Positions 35,079 to 45,363 are shown, counted from the stretch's first letter. The stretch is 64,000 bases of DNA from Vibrio sinensis (GCF_003605645.1 NZ_QVMU01000001.1:124001-188000), one strand, 5' to 3'. Numbers and translations are program-made. The notes: generated by a model not told the origin, from the letters alone.

Positions 35079-38000
35079 ATGGATAATAAACGCCGTCAGT
35101 TGTTGAAATCGGGCCTTGCAGTGGGAGGTCTAGGAGCCTTTGCCGCTGGCTATGCGACAACAACAAAACACATTGTTGTAGGTGCACTCGAGGGTACGGC
35201 AGGTGAGAAAACTCGTGATATTCACCACGGAAACTCACTTGAGCCAGAATATACGGTTAAAGGGACAGGCAATTTAATCCCAAACCCAAATCAACGTGTT
35301 GCACCGTCCATGTGCTTTGGTTGTTGGAGCTTGTGTGGTTTGCGAGTTCGAATTGATAATCGAACCGATGAGATTTTACGCATCGCGGGTAACCCATATC
35401 ATCCATTGTCTCACCAACAACACATTCCATTTAAAACGCCAGTAAAAGAGGCATATTTAAGTATGGCTGGTGAATCTGGCCTAGAGGGACGTTCGACTGC
35501 CTGCGCTCGTGGAAACGGTATGCTAGAAATCCGCAACAGCCCATATCGAATTACTCAACCACTTAAACGTGTGGGTAAACGGGGTGAAGGGAAATGGGAA
35601 CCTATTAGCTACGAGCAGTTGATCAACGAGGTTGTCGAGGGCGGCGATCTGTTTGGTGAGGGCCACGTGGAGGGATTAAAAGCCATTCGTGACATCACCA
35701 CACCACTAGACCCACAAAACCCTGAATACGGCCCTAAGGCTAACCAACTCTTGATGACCAACGCGGGCAATGAAGGTCGTGACGATATCTTCAAGCGTTT
35801 TGCATTTAATAGCTTTGGTACTCGTAATTTTGGTCATCATGGTTCTTATTGCGGTTATGCATTCCGAGCGGGTAGTGGCGCGTTGATGAATGACTTGGAT
35901 AAAAACGCACACTTGAAGCCGGATTTTGATAATGCGGAATACATCATTTTTATCGGTATGTCTCCCGCTCAAGCCGGTAATCCATTTAAACGTCAGGCGC
36001 GTCAGTTAGCGAAAGCTCGTACAGAGGGGAAGTTGGAATACACCATTATTACTCCAAGTTTACCAGCGGGTTCATCAAGCCTTGCTGCGGGTGATACTAA
36101 CCATTGGCTACCGATCAAACCAGGTACGGATTCCGCATTAGTACTTGGCATGATTCAGTGGATCATCAGCAATAAACGTTATAACCAACTTTTCCTCGCT
36201 CAACCGGGACAAAAAGCAATGGAACGAGCGGGGACAGCCCATTGGTGTAACGCAACTCACCTAGTGATAAGCGATGAAAACCACCCTCGCAATGGTAGCT
36301 TCTTGCGCGCCTCTGATATGAATATAGCGTTCAACGGCGATGCTCTATCTGAAGCCGATCCGTACGTTATTATCGATGCTATCAGTGGCGACTTCAGCGT
36401 TCATAACCAAACTGGGGAAGCGCAGCTATTTGTCGATCGCGACGTCGAACTTAATACCGGTATTGTTCGTGTGAAGTCTTCTTTGCAACGTTTGAAAGAA
36501 GAAGCATTTAAGTATGATTTAGACTTCTACAGCGCTCAGTGTGAAATACCCGTTGAGCAAATCATTTCGTTAGCACAACGTTTTACTAGCTATGGGACTA
36601 AAGCGGTAGTTGATACTCATGGTGGTAACATGCACACCAATGGTTTTTATAATGCGTTTACTATCTTAATGCTCAATGCCCTGATTGGTAATATCAACAT
36701 GAAAGGGGGAGCGATGGCAAAAGCGGGTGGTTATCCAACATCGGCTAATGGACCACGTTATGACTTCACAAAATTCGCTGGCAAAACAGCGCCGAAAGGT
36801 GTGTTCCTATCACGGAGTAAATTTCCTTATCAAAAAACAAGTGAGTACAAACGACTAGTTGCTGCTGGGAAATCACCATATCCAACGCGCGCACCTTGGT
36901 ACCCATTTGCCGCTCCGTTACTGACAGAGCATTTGTCTGCTGCAATTGATGGTTATCCATACAGAGTCAAAGCATGGATCAACCATATGGCAAACCCAAT
37001 TTACGGTGTTCCTGGGTTGAGAAATCTACTCGAAGCGAAGCTGCAAGATCCAAAACAGTTGGGTTTGATCGTTTCAATCGATGCGTTCATTAATGAAACC
37101 ACGGCTTTGTCTGATTATATTGTGCCGGATACTGTGACTTATGAAAGCTGGGGAATGGCAACACCATGGCATGATGTTCCGGTCAAAACAGTGACAGCAC
37201 GTTGGCCAATCGTGGAAGCACGTACTGAAAAGACAGCGGATGGTCGTAATATTTGTTTAGAAAACTTCCTGATTGATGTCGCGAAGAAAATGCAACTAGG
37301 TGGCTTTGGTGACAAGGTGATCAAAGATGCCAAAGGGCAATGGCATGGAATCCATTCTGCCGAAGATTTTTACCTGCGTTCTGCCGCTAACCTAGCTTAC
37401 GTGAAAGGCGGAGTGCCTGAAGTTAGCGCAGAAGATATCGCATGGTCGGGACTTGAACGGCTGCTCCCTAGTATGCAAAAAACACTGACGCCGGATGAAG
37501 TGAAACGAGTCGGATTTATTTTTGCCCGTGGCGGGCGTTTTGAAAATGCCAGTGAGGCTTACCAAGGTGAACAGATGAAGTACAGGTGGACGCGTCCTAT
37601 CGCCATTTGGAACGAGCGTGTCGGCAGTGCTAGAAACACCATGACGGGTGAGTTCTATAGCGGTTGCCCAACTTGGCATCCTCAAAAGCTAGCGGATGGT
37701 ACGTTACTGGATACTCAATATCCGAAATCGGAATGGCCATTTAGTTTAACTAACTTTAAATCCAACATTCATAGCGCGGTATCAAATCTATCGCCACGGT
37801 TGAATTCGATTAAAGGGGTTAACCCGGTTTATATTCATCCTCATGATGCGGCGCAAGCCGATATTCAGACTGGTGATGAATTTATCATTGAAACTCCAGG
37901 TGCGAGCACTAAGGCTTTGGCGATGGTTTTATCTGGTATTCGTCAAGGGACATTGGGCCTTGAGCATGGATTTGGGCACACAGAGCTTGGACAGCGCGCA

Positions 38001-38174
38001 CACTGGATTGGCAACAAACAGCAACCAGTCAAAATCAGTGAACAAGACGGTGTGAACATCAATGATATCGGTTTGATCGATCCAACTCGTGAGGGCAAAG
38101 GGGTGATGCTCGATTGGGTTGTGGGTGCGGCTGCGCGTCAAGCGCTTCCAGCGAAGATCCGTAAGGTTTCGTAA
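35079..38174 (+). CDS. ttrA: tetrathionate reductase catalytic subunit TtrA
   Basis: 1031 aa, the large size typical of TtrA. A Tat signal (KRRQLLKSG) is followed by [4Fe-4S] ligands CFGCWSLC with a fourth Cys in TACARG, and the Mo-ligand region GSYCGYAFRAG with a Cys as expected for TtrA/PhsA/PsrA. MGD-binding segments and a C-terminal molydop-binding domain follow. It reduces tetrathionate to thiosulfate in the periplasm, allowing anaerobic growth on an acceptor formed in sediments and inflamed gut. The SD is AAGAGGA, 9 nt before the ATG. Confidence 0.93.
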   Translation: MDNKRRQLLKSGLAVGGLGAFAAGYATTTKHIVVGALEGTAGEKTRDIHHGNSLEPEYTVKGTGNLIPNPNQRVAPSMCFGCWSLCGLRVRIDNRTDEILRIAGNPYHPLSHQQHIPFKTPVKEAYLSMAGESGLEGRSTACARGNGMLEIRNSPYRITQPLKRVGKRGEGKWEPISYEQLINEVVEGGDLFGEGHVEGLKAIRDITTPLDPQNPEYGPKANQLLMTNAGNEGRDDIFKRFAFNSFGTRNFGHHGSYCGYAFRAGSGALMNDLDKNAHLKPDFDNAEYIIFIGMSPAQAGNPFKRQARQLAKARTEGKLEYTIITPSLPAGSSSLAAGDTNHWLPIKPGTDSALVLGMIQWIISNKRYNQLFLAQPGQKAMERAGTAHWCNATHLVISDENHPRNGSFLRASDMNIAFNGDALSEADPYVIIDAISGDFSVHNQTGEAQLFVDRDVELNTGIVRVKSSLQRLKEEAFKYDLDFYSAQCEIPVEQIISLAQRFTSYGTKAVVDTHGGNMHTNGFYNAFTILMLNALIGNINMKGGAMAKAGGYPTSANGPRYDFTKFAGKTAPKGVFLSRSKFPYQKTSEYKRLVAAGKSPYPTRAPWYPFAAPLLTEHLSAAIDGYPYRVKAWINHMANPIYGVPGLRNLLEAKLQDPKQLGLIVSIDAFINETTALSDYIVPDTVTYESWGMATPWHDVPVKTVTARWPIVEARTEKTADGRNICLENFLIDVAKKMQLGGFGDKVIKDAKGQWHGIHSAEDFYLRSAANLAYVKGGVPEVSAEDIAWSGLERLLPSMQKTLTPDEVKRVGFIFARGGRFENASEAYQGEQMKYRWTRPIAIWNERVGSARNTMTGEFYSGCPTWHPQKLADGTLLDTQYPKSEWPFSLTNFKSNIHSAVSNLSPRLNSIKGVNPVYIHPHDAAQADIQTGDEFIIETPGASTKALAMVLSGIRQGTLGLEHGFGHTELGQRAHWIGNKQQPVKISEQDGVNINDIGLIDPTREGKGVMLDWVVGAAARQALPAKIRKVS

Positions 38175-38259
38175 GGTATATGTCGTAAGACATAGCTACA
38201 AACTTAGCTGCATCCATATTTAATCAATATAACAACAGCTGCAACGAGCTTGTTGAAAG

Positions 38260-38301
38260 CCGGCGGATTCTTAATCGAAAGATAGAAACGCCGGTTTTGT
38301 T
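38260..38301 (+). terminator. probable terminator after ttrA
   Basis: CCGGCG (38260-38265) pairs with CGCCGG (38289-38294), followed by TTTTGTT. The loop is long (23 nt), so confidence is moderate. Confidence 0.5.
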
Positions 38302-38383
38302 ATTTCGCTCGACAATTAGCCATAAGAGTCGATTTGTTAAATGCTGAATACAGTAAGCGATATTGATAGGGAGTAGGAAATAT

Positions 38384-38947
38384 TCAATGGGAATAATTGT
38401 TTAAAAGCTGGAGCAAATCTTGAGTGGTACCAACTTCTGCAATTTTCGGTAAAACGAAATTAAGGGTATGCAAATGATTAGTCTCCGAGACATCAGTGAT
38501 TGTATCGCTGCATATCGTGACATTATAGCCAAGTTCATAAGCTTGCATGGCCGTTGACATGACGCCCATGCTGGTCGCTATACCGACCACAACTACTTGC
38601 GAGATTTTTAACTTCTGAAGTTGGGATTGCAACTCGTCTTGACTAAAAGCGCCCCAAGTTTGCTTCGTGATGATGATCTCCTCGTTATTGCGAATTAAAT
38701 CAGTGACTAATATTGACCAATCGAGGGGAGGCGTTACTGTGGTTGGTTTGAGATCGGTTCGCCCAATAGGGCGGCCTGAAACATTAACGAGTACCACAGG
38801 CAAATTACGTTGGTGGAACTTTGCAATCAATTGATTGGTATTTCTAATGATAGTCTGCACGGTTTGCTTTTCTGGCAAAGCGACGATGCCATTTTGCAGG
38901 TCAATCACAATTAGTGCGGTCTTATTATCAAGTTGAGTTATGGGCAT
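38384..38947 (-). CDS. isochorismatase-fold (cysteine-hydrolase superfamily) protein
   Basis: 187 aa. The superfamily Asp is in ALIVIDLQNG (Asp near 16), the Lys in IITKQTWGAF (near 94) and the cis-peptide region in VVVGIATSMGVMSTAMQA. The nucleophilic Cys that normally follows in nicotinamidase-type members (..S.CV..TA) is Gly here. This resembles true isochorismatases and uncharacterised YecD-like members rather than amidases. The substrate is unknown. It is followed on the same strand, after 21 bp upstream spacing, by the SemiSWEET-like gene, so the two may be co-transcribed (SemiSWEET gene first). Confidence 0.8.
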   Translation of the reverse strand: MPITQLDNKTALIVIDLQNGIVALPEKQTVQTIIRNTNQLIAKFHQRNLPVVLVNVSGRPIGRTDLKPTTVTPPLDWSILVTDLIRNNEEIIITKQTWGAFSQDELQSQLQKLKISQVVVVGIATSMGVMSTAMQAYELGYNVTICSDTITDVSETNHLHTLNFVLPKIAEVGTTQDLLQLLNNYSH

Positions 38948-38968
38948 TTTTTATTTTCCTCGCTATCT

Positions 38969-39268
38969 CTAGTAAGTCCCACCGGTATGAATAATGATGC
39001 CAACGACCATGGCGATATACATGAGAAACCCTAAACCATTACCCACCCAAATAGTTGGGTTTTTGTGGTAGAGGCCGTAGATGCTCCAGAGTAGAGCAAT
39101 AAAGGCATAGAGTATCCAGGTCGTGATGGATAGCCCGTCAGCGTGTTCACTGTGAGAAATATACAGCTTATAGAGTTGGGGTATTGTGGCGATTGGGCTG
39201 ATTAACCCCATGAACAACATTAGGGGTTCGAGTGCTTTACCGATTCGTTCTATAAGAGACATTGGCAT
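38969..39268 (-). CDS. SemiSWEET-like PQ-loop membrane protein
   Basis: 99 aa with three hydrophobic helices. The proline-glutamine motif occurs in SPIATIPQLYKLY, and the third helix has the conserved N in WVGNGLGFLMY. The size and topology are those of bacterial SemiSWEET transporters, which dimerise to carry sugars down a gradient. Some PQ-loop proteins carry other solutes. The SD (AGGAAT on the coding strand) precedes ATG 39268. Confidence 0.75.
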   Translation of the reverse strand: MPMSLIERIGKALEPLMLFMGLISPIATIPQLYKLYISHSEHADGLSITTWILYAFIALLWSIYGLYHKNPTIWVGNGLGFLMYIAMVVGIIIHTGGTY

Positions 39269-39427
39269 TCCTTATTCTTACCTAACTAGACTAAAAGTAT
39301 AGTGATAAGTGGTGAAACGTAATTCTGGTTATCTGCTATTGTTCTAAAGCCTTTTAGCGACAAGAATATCCAAGTTTCTCGAGGTGACTTGGATACGGTT
39401 ATTTCGGTATTGCTGTTATAAAATAAA

Positions 39428-39458
39428 AAAATCCCGACCTGAAAAAGATCGGGATTTT
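39428..39458 (-). terminator. bidirectional terminator of the second RND operon
   Basis: AAAATCCCGA (39428-39437) pairs with TCGGGATTTT (39449-39458). It lies 21 bp after the RND stop on the minus strand, with A/T runs on both sides, so it may act both ways. Confidence 0.85.
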
Positions 39459-39478
39459 AGCAGACATATCGTTCGGGT

Positions 39479-42400
39479 TTAATCTAAACGATGTTGGGTC
39501 GTATCGGTTACAGCCGGTACATTCTGATTTGAATGGCTAGCTGAATTGTTATTTGAATCATTAACTGAACTTTCTGAGTCCATTCCCTCATGGTAGTGAT
39601 GTCCTGCCGAAATATAGGTATACATTACCGGCAGTACAAATAAGGTAAACAGCGTACCGACAGAAAGACCGGCAACAATGACAAGGCCAATGTTATAGCG
39701 AGATACGGCGCCTGCACCGGTCGCGATAAGCAATGGAACTAAACCTGCAATCATTGCCGCTGTCGTCATTAAGATTGGTCTTAATCGAATCGTCGCCGCT
39801 TCGATGATCGCTTCTGCTTTGGATACACCTTTAGTTATTTGTTCCTCTTTGGCCACCTCACACATCAAAATACCGTGTTTAGTGATTAAGCCCACCAGGG
39901 TTATCAGCCCAACCTGCGTATAAATATTCAATGAAGTTTCGCCTGAGATATGCGTCCAGCCTAGCGCAATTAACGCACCGCTAATGGCCAGTGGTACGGT
40001 AAACATGATCACAAGTGGATCGCGTACACTCTCGAATTGACAAGCTAAAACTAGGAATATAATCGCTAGGGCTAAGCCGAAGGTCATATATAGTGAGCTT
40101 CCCTCTTCAACAAACTGGCGTGCTTCACCCATAAATGAATAGGTGTAGCCACGAGGAAGATCCGTTTTCGCTGTTTGTTCAAAGAAGTTAATCGCATCAC
40201 CCATCGCCACATTTGGCGCTGGAACAACTTCTACCGAGATAGAGTTCATTTGATTGTAGTGAGGCAATGATTTGGCCTGACCTGCAACGGTATAGCTTAC
40301 TAAGCTAGACAGAGGGATTGCTTTGCCATTTTGCGCGTTAACATAAAATTGGCTAATGAGGTCAGGATTGGCTCTATAGACTCTTTCTACCTCGGGAATT
40401 ACTTCATAAGCTCGACCACCGAGATTGACGCGATTGATGTAACCACCACTCATCATATTACCAAGAGTTTCGCCAATCGCTTGCATTGTGACGCCATAAG
40501 CGCCTGCCGCTTCGCGGTTAATTTTTAGCTCTACTAATCCTGAATCGTATTTAAGGTTAAGATCAGAATAAACAAAAAGCGGACTGGCTTTCACTTTATC
40601 TAAGATCTTATGTCCAATTTTATACAGTGATTGGAAATCCGCAGAACTGGTTATCACGAACTGCACTGGTAGGCCGCCAGAAGCGCCTGGAAGCGATGGC
40701 ATTTGATAAGCTGTCGCGTTGATTCCTGGAATTTTCTTCGCCTGTGCGTTGATATTTGCAGAGATTTCTTTCTGGCTTAAACTGCGATCGCTCCAAGGTA
40801 CCAACGGACCAATAGCGATACCTTGATTGCTACTTGGTACACCAATCAATGCTAAAGAAGCTTCAGCCTGAGGTTGATTCTTAATGATCTTAGAAATTAA
40901 CGCCATATTGGCTTGAATATAGTCATTATTAGACGTTGATGGTGTACTACCAATAACCACAACCACACCTTGGTCTTCATCTGGGGCAAGTTGTGATGGA
41001 ATGAAACTAAAAATAATTGGCAGTGACACAAGCACAGCTAACGCGAATGCTACGACCACTTTACGATGGTTAAGAATAGCGTGTAACGCTTGCTGGTAGC
41101 GTTGGGTTAGCGCATTTAGTGTGTTATCAACGGTCGCTTCAAATCGGCTAGGCTGCGCTTTATGAACGAGTAACTTAGAACACATCATTGGCGAAAGCGT
41201 AAGAGCAATGAAGCCTGAAATAACCACGGCCCCAGCCAAGGTTAACGCAAACTCTTTGAATAACGCTCCGGTCACCCCTCCCATTAATGCGATAGGGGTG
41301 TAAACCGCCGCGAGAGTAATCGTCATTGATATGATCGGTATTGCTATTTCTCTGGTGGCTTCGATGGCAGCCTGAAATGGCGTCGCTCCAAGCTTGATGT
41401 GCCTATCGACGTTTTCTACGACTACGATCGCATCATCCACGACTAATCCGATGGCCAATACCATCGCCAGTAGTGTCATAAGGTTTAACGTAAAGCCAAA
41501 CACCTGCATGACAGCAACCACACCAATCAAAGAAAGCGGAATGGTCACGACTGGAATGAGTACCGCTCGAAACGAGCCCATAAACAACAAGATAACCGCG
41601 ATAACGATAATAGCCGCTTCAGCAATGGTTTTGACTACTTCATTAATTGAGTCGGTAATCGCTAACGTTGAATCATAGAGCAAACTGCTTTGGATATTGG
41701 ATGGTAAGTTAGTTTGAATTGATGAATAGAGCGTTCTAATGCCTTCCGCCACTTTAAGAGGGTTAGCGGTTGGCGTAGCATTAATACCAATGATCACCGC
41801 TTCACGGTCATTGGCAAGAGCGCGAGTCGCATCGTTACTTTTGCTCATCGTAACATCGGCAACATCGCCCAAACGAACAACTTGGCCCTTGTCACTTTTG
41901 ATGACCAGATTTTTTAAACCTTCAATGTTATCGATTTGGCTATTGATGGTGCCGTTGAGTTGAGTGAAGTAACTATTGAATTGGCCTACCGCCGCTTGGA
42001 AGTTATTTTGTTGCAATACTTGGCTTAACTCAGCCGTTGAGATGTTTAGTTGTCCCAGTTTTTTAGGGTCTGGCCAAATTCGCAGAGCAAACGGAGCCCC
42101 GCCAATCATATCGATGCTTGATACCCCATTTACCGTCGATAGCTGTGGGCTCACCACACGATCTAGGTAATCAACAATCTGACTAGAATTTAACTCGTCA
42201 CTATAGAACGATAAGTACATGATTGAAGTGGTAGCACCGGTCGATGATGTCACCGATGGGTTATAAGCCTCTTTAGGTAACTGGTTAGTTACCGAGTTGA
42301 TTTGTGATAATACGCTTGCCAGTGCTTGTTCAGGCTTGGTATTAAGTAACATATTCAACGTTATCGTCGACGTACCCAGTTCACTTGCAGAGGTCATAAA

Positions 42401-42634
42401 ATCAAGGTTATCCACCTGGGATAACGCTTTTTCGAGAGGTTCGGTGATAAAGCCTTCCATTAAGTTGGCATCAGCACCAGGGTAAGCCGTGGATACCGTA
42501 ATTACGGTATTCGTCATCTCAGGGTACTGTCTAACTTGTAAGTCTTTGATTGAATTCAGACCAAGTAACAAAATCAAAAAACTTAACGATGCTGCCATGA
42601 CCGGGCGATGAATAAAAATATCAGTGAATTTCAT
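39479..42634 (-). CDS. RND (HAE-1) multidrug efflux permease
   Basis: 1051 aa, a full-length AcrB/MexB-type pump. It keeps the paired proton-relay Asp residues in TM4 (LVVDDAIVVVEN). The N-terminus MKFTDIFIHRPVMAASLSF is typical of the family, and the Gly-rich TM11/12 region is present. A hydrophilic tail rich in Ser, Asn and His ends the protein. It pairs with the adaptor gene 10 bp upstream. No regulator or outer-membrane channel gene is adjacent; a TolC-like channel from elsewhere is needed. Confidence 0.9.
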   Translation of the reverse strand: MKFTDIFIHRPVMAASLSFLILLLGLNSIKDLQVRQYPEMTNTVITVSTAYPGADANLMEGFITEPLEKALSQVDNLDFMTSASELGTSTITLNMLLNTKPEQALASVLSQINSVTNQLPKEAYNPSVTSSTGATTSIMYLSFYSDELNSSQIVDYLDRVVSPQLSTVNGVSSIDMIGGAPFALRIWPDPKKLGQLNISTAELSQVLQQNNFQAAVGQFNSYFTQLNGTINSQIDNIEGLKNLVIKSDKGQVVRLGDVADVTMSKSNDATRALANDREAVIIGINATPTANPLKVAEGIRTLYSSIQTNLPSNIQSSLLYDSTLAITDSINEVVKTIAEAAIIVIAVILLFMGSFRAVLIPVVTIPLSLIGVVAVMQVFGFTLNLMTLLAMVLAIGLVVDDAIVVVENVDRHIKLGATPFQAAIEATREIAIPIISMTITLAAVYTPIALMGGVTGALFKEFALTLAGAVVISGFIALTLSPMMCSKLLVHKAQPSRFEATVDNTLNALTQRYQQALHAILNHRKVVVAFALAVLVSLPIIFSFIPSQLAPDEDQGVVVVIGSTPSTSNNDYIQANMALISKIIKNQPQAEASLALIGVPSSNQGIAIGPLVPWSDRSLSQKEISANINAQAKKIPGINATAYQMPSLPGASGGLPVQFVITSSADFQSLYKIGHKILDKVKASPLFVYSDLNLKYDSGLVELKINREAAGAYGVTMQAIGETLGNMMSGGYINRVNLGGRAYEVIPEVERVYRANPDLISQFYVNAQNGKAIPLSSLVSYTVAGQAKSLPHYNQMNSISVEVVPAPNVAMGDAINFFEQTAKTDLPRGYTYSFMGEARQFVEEGSSLYMTFGLALAIIFLVLACQFESVRDPLVIMFTVPLAISGALIALGWTHISGETSLNIYTQVGLITLVGLITKHGILMCEVAKEEQITKGVSKAEAIIEAATIRLRPILMTTAAMIAGLVPLLIATGAGAVSRYNIGLVIVAGLSVGTLFTLFVLPVMYTYISAGHHYHEGMDSESSVNDSNNNSASHSNQNVPAVTDTTQHRLD

Positions 42635-42644
42635 CGTTCACATC

Positions 42645-43748
42645 CTATAGTTTTGGCATGGATTTAGGCAGAGTTAGCGGGTTGGCAACGACGGTCACTT
42701 GTGTATGATTACTCAAGTTAAGCGTGCCAGTTGTCACCACTTGTTCATTGAAGTTAATTTTGCCTTTAATGAGCGCATTCGCACCACTACGATTCAATAC
42801 TTCAACGGAAACTTGGCGTACGCGAGTCTGATTGTCTTTTTCATCGACGACGAAAATGGAGTTGCCATAAAGCGCAAAAACAATCGCTGTTTGTGGAACG
42901 ACAAATTGATCATTAAGTGATGGGAGTTCAACACTAATATCTGCAAACATACCGCCACGTAGTGAACGGTCATCATTTGGAATCTCAGCTTGTACCATAA
43001 TCTGACCCGTTTGATCGTTTATTACAGGTTCAATGGCATTGATGTGACCTTGATAAATACGACCAGGGTAAGATTCAACCGTTAAATTGATAGCTTGGTC
43101 GATATGGAGATGACCAAATTGTGCTTGTGGTACGTTAAAGCGAACACGCATAACAGAAAGATCATCTAATCTAACGATATTGGTTCCAACAGGGATGTAT
43201 TGGCCTAAATTGATATTCTTGATGCCCAAAACACCACTAAAAGGCGCTTTAATTTGACGTTGTTCAATCGTCGCTTGCAGCATTGCTATATTCGCAACTA
43301 AGGTCTCATATTTTGATTGGGCGGTTTCAAGGCTTTGTTGTGAAGTTAAATTTTTAGCATAAAGTTTTTTTAAACGCTGGTAGTCGTCACGTACTGATGG
43401 CAACTGAACTTGCTGTGCTTTCAGTTGCGCACGTTCGACTGCGTTATCGAGATTGACGAGCAATGTACCACTTTTTACCACTGCACCATTTTTAAAATGA
43501 ATCGCGTCAACAGTACCAGCGACTTTGTTGGAAACTGCTACGCCTTGAAATGGTTCAATAACACCGATGGTGTCGATACTCTGTTTCCAAGTTGATGGGG
43601 TGAGTTTCTCGACTGTCACTGGATAGTTAGGTTCAGGGAGATTTGCGAGGGTATTTTCTATTTTATGATTAACAAAGATGTTAAATCCTATCACTGATCC
43701 GAATGCGATAAGAACGGCTAGGATCATTCCTACAACCCATTTATTCAC
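42645..43748 (-). CDS. RND periplasmic adaptor
   Basis: 367 aa. An N-terminal uncleaved anchor or signal (about 6-26) lacks a lipobox Cys, in contrast to the two adaptors at 25066 and 26139. The first lipoyl half (GTVDAIHFKNGAVVKSGTLL), a helical hairpin, the second lipoyl half (IKAPFSGVLGIKNINLGQYIPVG), a beta-barrel and a membrane-proximal domain follow. It is the first gene of the two-gene pump operon; the promoter should lie in 43749-44361. Confidence 0.88.
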   Translation of the reverse strand: MNKWVVGMILAVLIAFGSVIGFNIFVNHKIENTLANLPEPNYPVTVEKLTPSTWKQSIDTIGVIEPFQGVAVSNKVAGTVDAIHFKNGAVVKSGTLLVNLDNAVERAQLKAQQVQLPSVRDDYQRLKKLYAKNLTSQQSLETAQSKYETLVANIAMLQATIEQRQIKAPFSGVLGIKNINLGQYIPVGTNIVRLDDLSVMRVRFNVPQAQFGHLHIDQAINLTVESYPGRIYQGHINAIEPVINDQTGQIMVQAEIPNDDRSLRGGMFADISVELPSLNDQFVVPQTAIVFALYGNSIFVVDEKDNQTRVRQVSVEVLNRSGANALIKGKINFNEQVVTTGTLNLSNHTQVTVVANPLTLPKSMPKL

Positions 43749-44361
43749 AGGTAATTCTCCATATTTTTAGAAAAGTGTGTCGCAATAATGTGTATAGCAA
43801 CGAGAGAAATGGAATGCGGTCTGGTTAGGAATGGCCTTTGCGGTCAATGCAACCTAAATCAGGGCATTGCATTTAGTTGCATTATTTTGCGACTGGTATC
43901 TAAAAAGTCTAGGTAGCGAATATAAGAATGCAAATTTGAATCTATAGAAAAATAGAATTGAACAACGAGACTAGGTGTATTGGTCGCGTTTGGGGCTTCT
44001 TGATAGTGCCCAGAGTGTATCTTAAGTAAATTATATACTAGTTACCCCCAGTAACTAAATAGATTGAAAATCGTTATAGTGTGCCTTTTTAGCCTTTTCA
44101 TTTTAAGTAGCCTAAGTAACGTTTAATTTCTGAAGCTAAAAATAGTGAAACCATACTATCAATGACATTCGTTTTTATCAGTAATTTTTATGGCGATGGT
44201 GATGCGTTTTCATCTGTGCATTAAGTGTTTTAATCATGAATCAAATGAAAAGTTTTTTGATTTACAAAAATGATGAAACCACATACTGTTAGCTCTAAAT
44301 TTGGCTACGACGTTTAGCTTCTCACTCACTCTCATTCTCACACCATGAAAGCTTTTGTAAT
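43749..44361. other. 613-bp divergent intergenic region with two dyads
   Basis: It holds the promoters of the adaptor gene (minus) and treR (plus). Two inverted repeats stand out. TGCAACCTAAAT (43848-43859) faces ATTTAGTTGCA (43871-43881) with one bulged base, and TAGTTAC (44039-44045) faces GTAACTA (44051-44057) around CCCCA. No copy of the TreR operator and no small ORF with an SD were found. Either dyad could serve an unknown regulator of the efflux operon. Confidence 0.45.
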
Positions 44362-45306
44362 ATGAATAAAAAACTGACCATTTTAGATATCGCACGATTA
44401 GCTGGCGTAGGAAAATCTACGGTATCACGTGTGTTAACTAACGATCCGAAAGTAAAGCCTGACACTCGTGCTAAAGTGGAGAAAGTGATAGCTGATTCTG
44501 GCTATGTCCCGTTAAAATCCGCGCAATCTATGCGAGGAGGTAGTCAGCGAGTTGTCGGAGTTATCATTTCTCGGTTAGATTCGCCATCGGAAAATAAAGC
44601 AGTGGGAAGTATGCTGCAAGTTCTCTACCAATCTGGGTATGACGTAGTAATTATGGAAAGCCAGTTTGATTCAGAAAAGACGAATGAACACCTTACAGTG
44701 CTTAAGCGTCGCAATGTTGATGGTGTTATTGTATTTGGTTTTAGTGAACTGGATTTGAGTCAATTATCACAGTGGCAAAATCGTGCGATTGTGATAGCGA
44801 TGGATACGCAAAAGATTTCTTCAATTAATTATGATAACAAAGGCGTCATCACCAAAGCTCTTGATTATTTACAAGCACAATCAATTCAAGCAATCGCTTA
44901 TATTGGTGTAAATGTGCGAGACCGTACCACAGGCAGGTTGCGTCTTGATGCTTACTTAGAGTGGTGCCACGAGCATGACATTGAGCCTAATTATCAAACT
45001 GGAGATTTACACCATGAAAGTGCCTATCAATTGGTGGACCAAATTTTAACTGCAAAAACCCAAGCGATCGTCTGTGCAAGTGATACTTTAGCTCTTGGCG
45101 TTATAAAACGGCTACAAGAGCTTGACCGTGAAGATATTTCGGTGACAGGCGTTGGCGGTAGTGAATTATTATCTTTTTTGTTTCCTAAAGTATTTAGTGT
45201 TGACCCTGGTTATACACAAGCAGGGGTAAAGGCAGCTAAGCTTCTGATATCTCAAATAAATGGTGATGAGTCACGTTCGCATATCACTCAGTCCCCTATT
45301 TCATAG
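44362..45306 (+). CDS. treR: trehalose operon repressor TreR (LacI family)
   Basis: 314 aa. The LacI-type helix-turn-helix is at 7-26 (LDIARLAGVGKSTVSRVL), followed by the hinge and a periplasmic-binding-like effector domain. The order treR-treB-treC is the classical one. In E. coli, TreR binds trehalose 6-phosphate as inducer and trehalose as anti-inducer. The two palindromes at 45350 and 45405 in front of treB are its likely operators. No such site precedes treR itself, so simple autorepression is not indicated. Confidence 0.9.
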   Translation: MNKKLTILDIARLAGVGKSTVSRVLTNDPKVKPDTRAKVEKVIADSGYVPLKSAQSMRGGSQRVVGVIISRLDSPSENKAVGSMLQVLYQSGYDVVIMESQFDSEKTNEHLTVLKRRNVDGVIVFGFSELDLSQLSQWQNRAIVIAMDTQKISSINYDNKGVITKALDYLQAQSIQAIAYIGVNVRDRTTGRLRLDAYLEWCHEHDIEPNYQTGDLHHESAYQLVDQILTAKTQAIVCASDTLALGVIKRLQELDREDISVTGVGGSELLSFLFPKVFSVDPGYTQAGVKAAKLLISQINGDESRSHITQSPIS

Positions 45307-45349
45307 GATTTTACACAATTCAGAATTTTGCGTGATCTTATTCAAGTTA

Positions 45350-45363
45350 TGGGATTGTTCCCA
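45350..45363. promoter_or_regulatory. predicted TreR operator 1 (treB)
   Basis: TGGGATTGTTCCCA is a near-perfect palindrome 101 bp before the treB start. It is the same motif as at 45405 and 49021, with one base changed. Confidence 0.75.

Noticed and set aside
41394..42485. Several plus-strand frames of 60-94 codons opposite the second RND gene
   Set aside because: They are antisense frames of a well-supported gene, with repetitive Thr/Ser/Ile composition and no ribosome binding sites.
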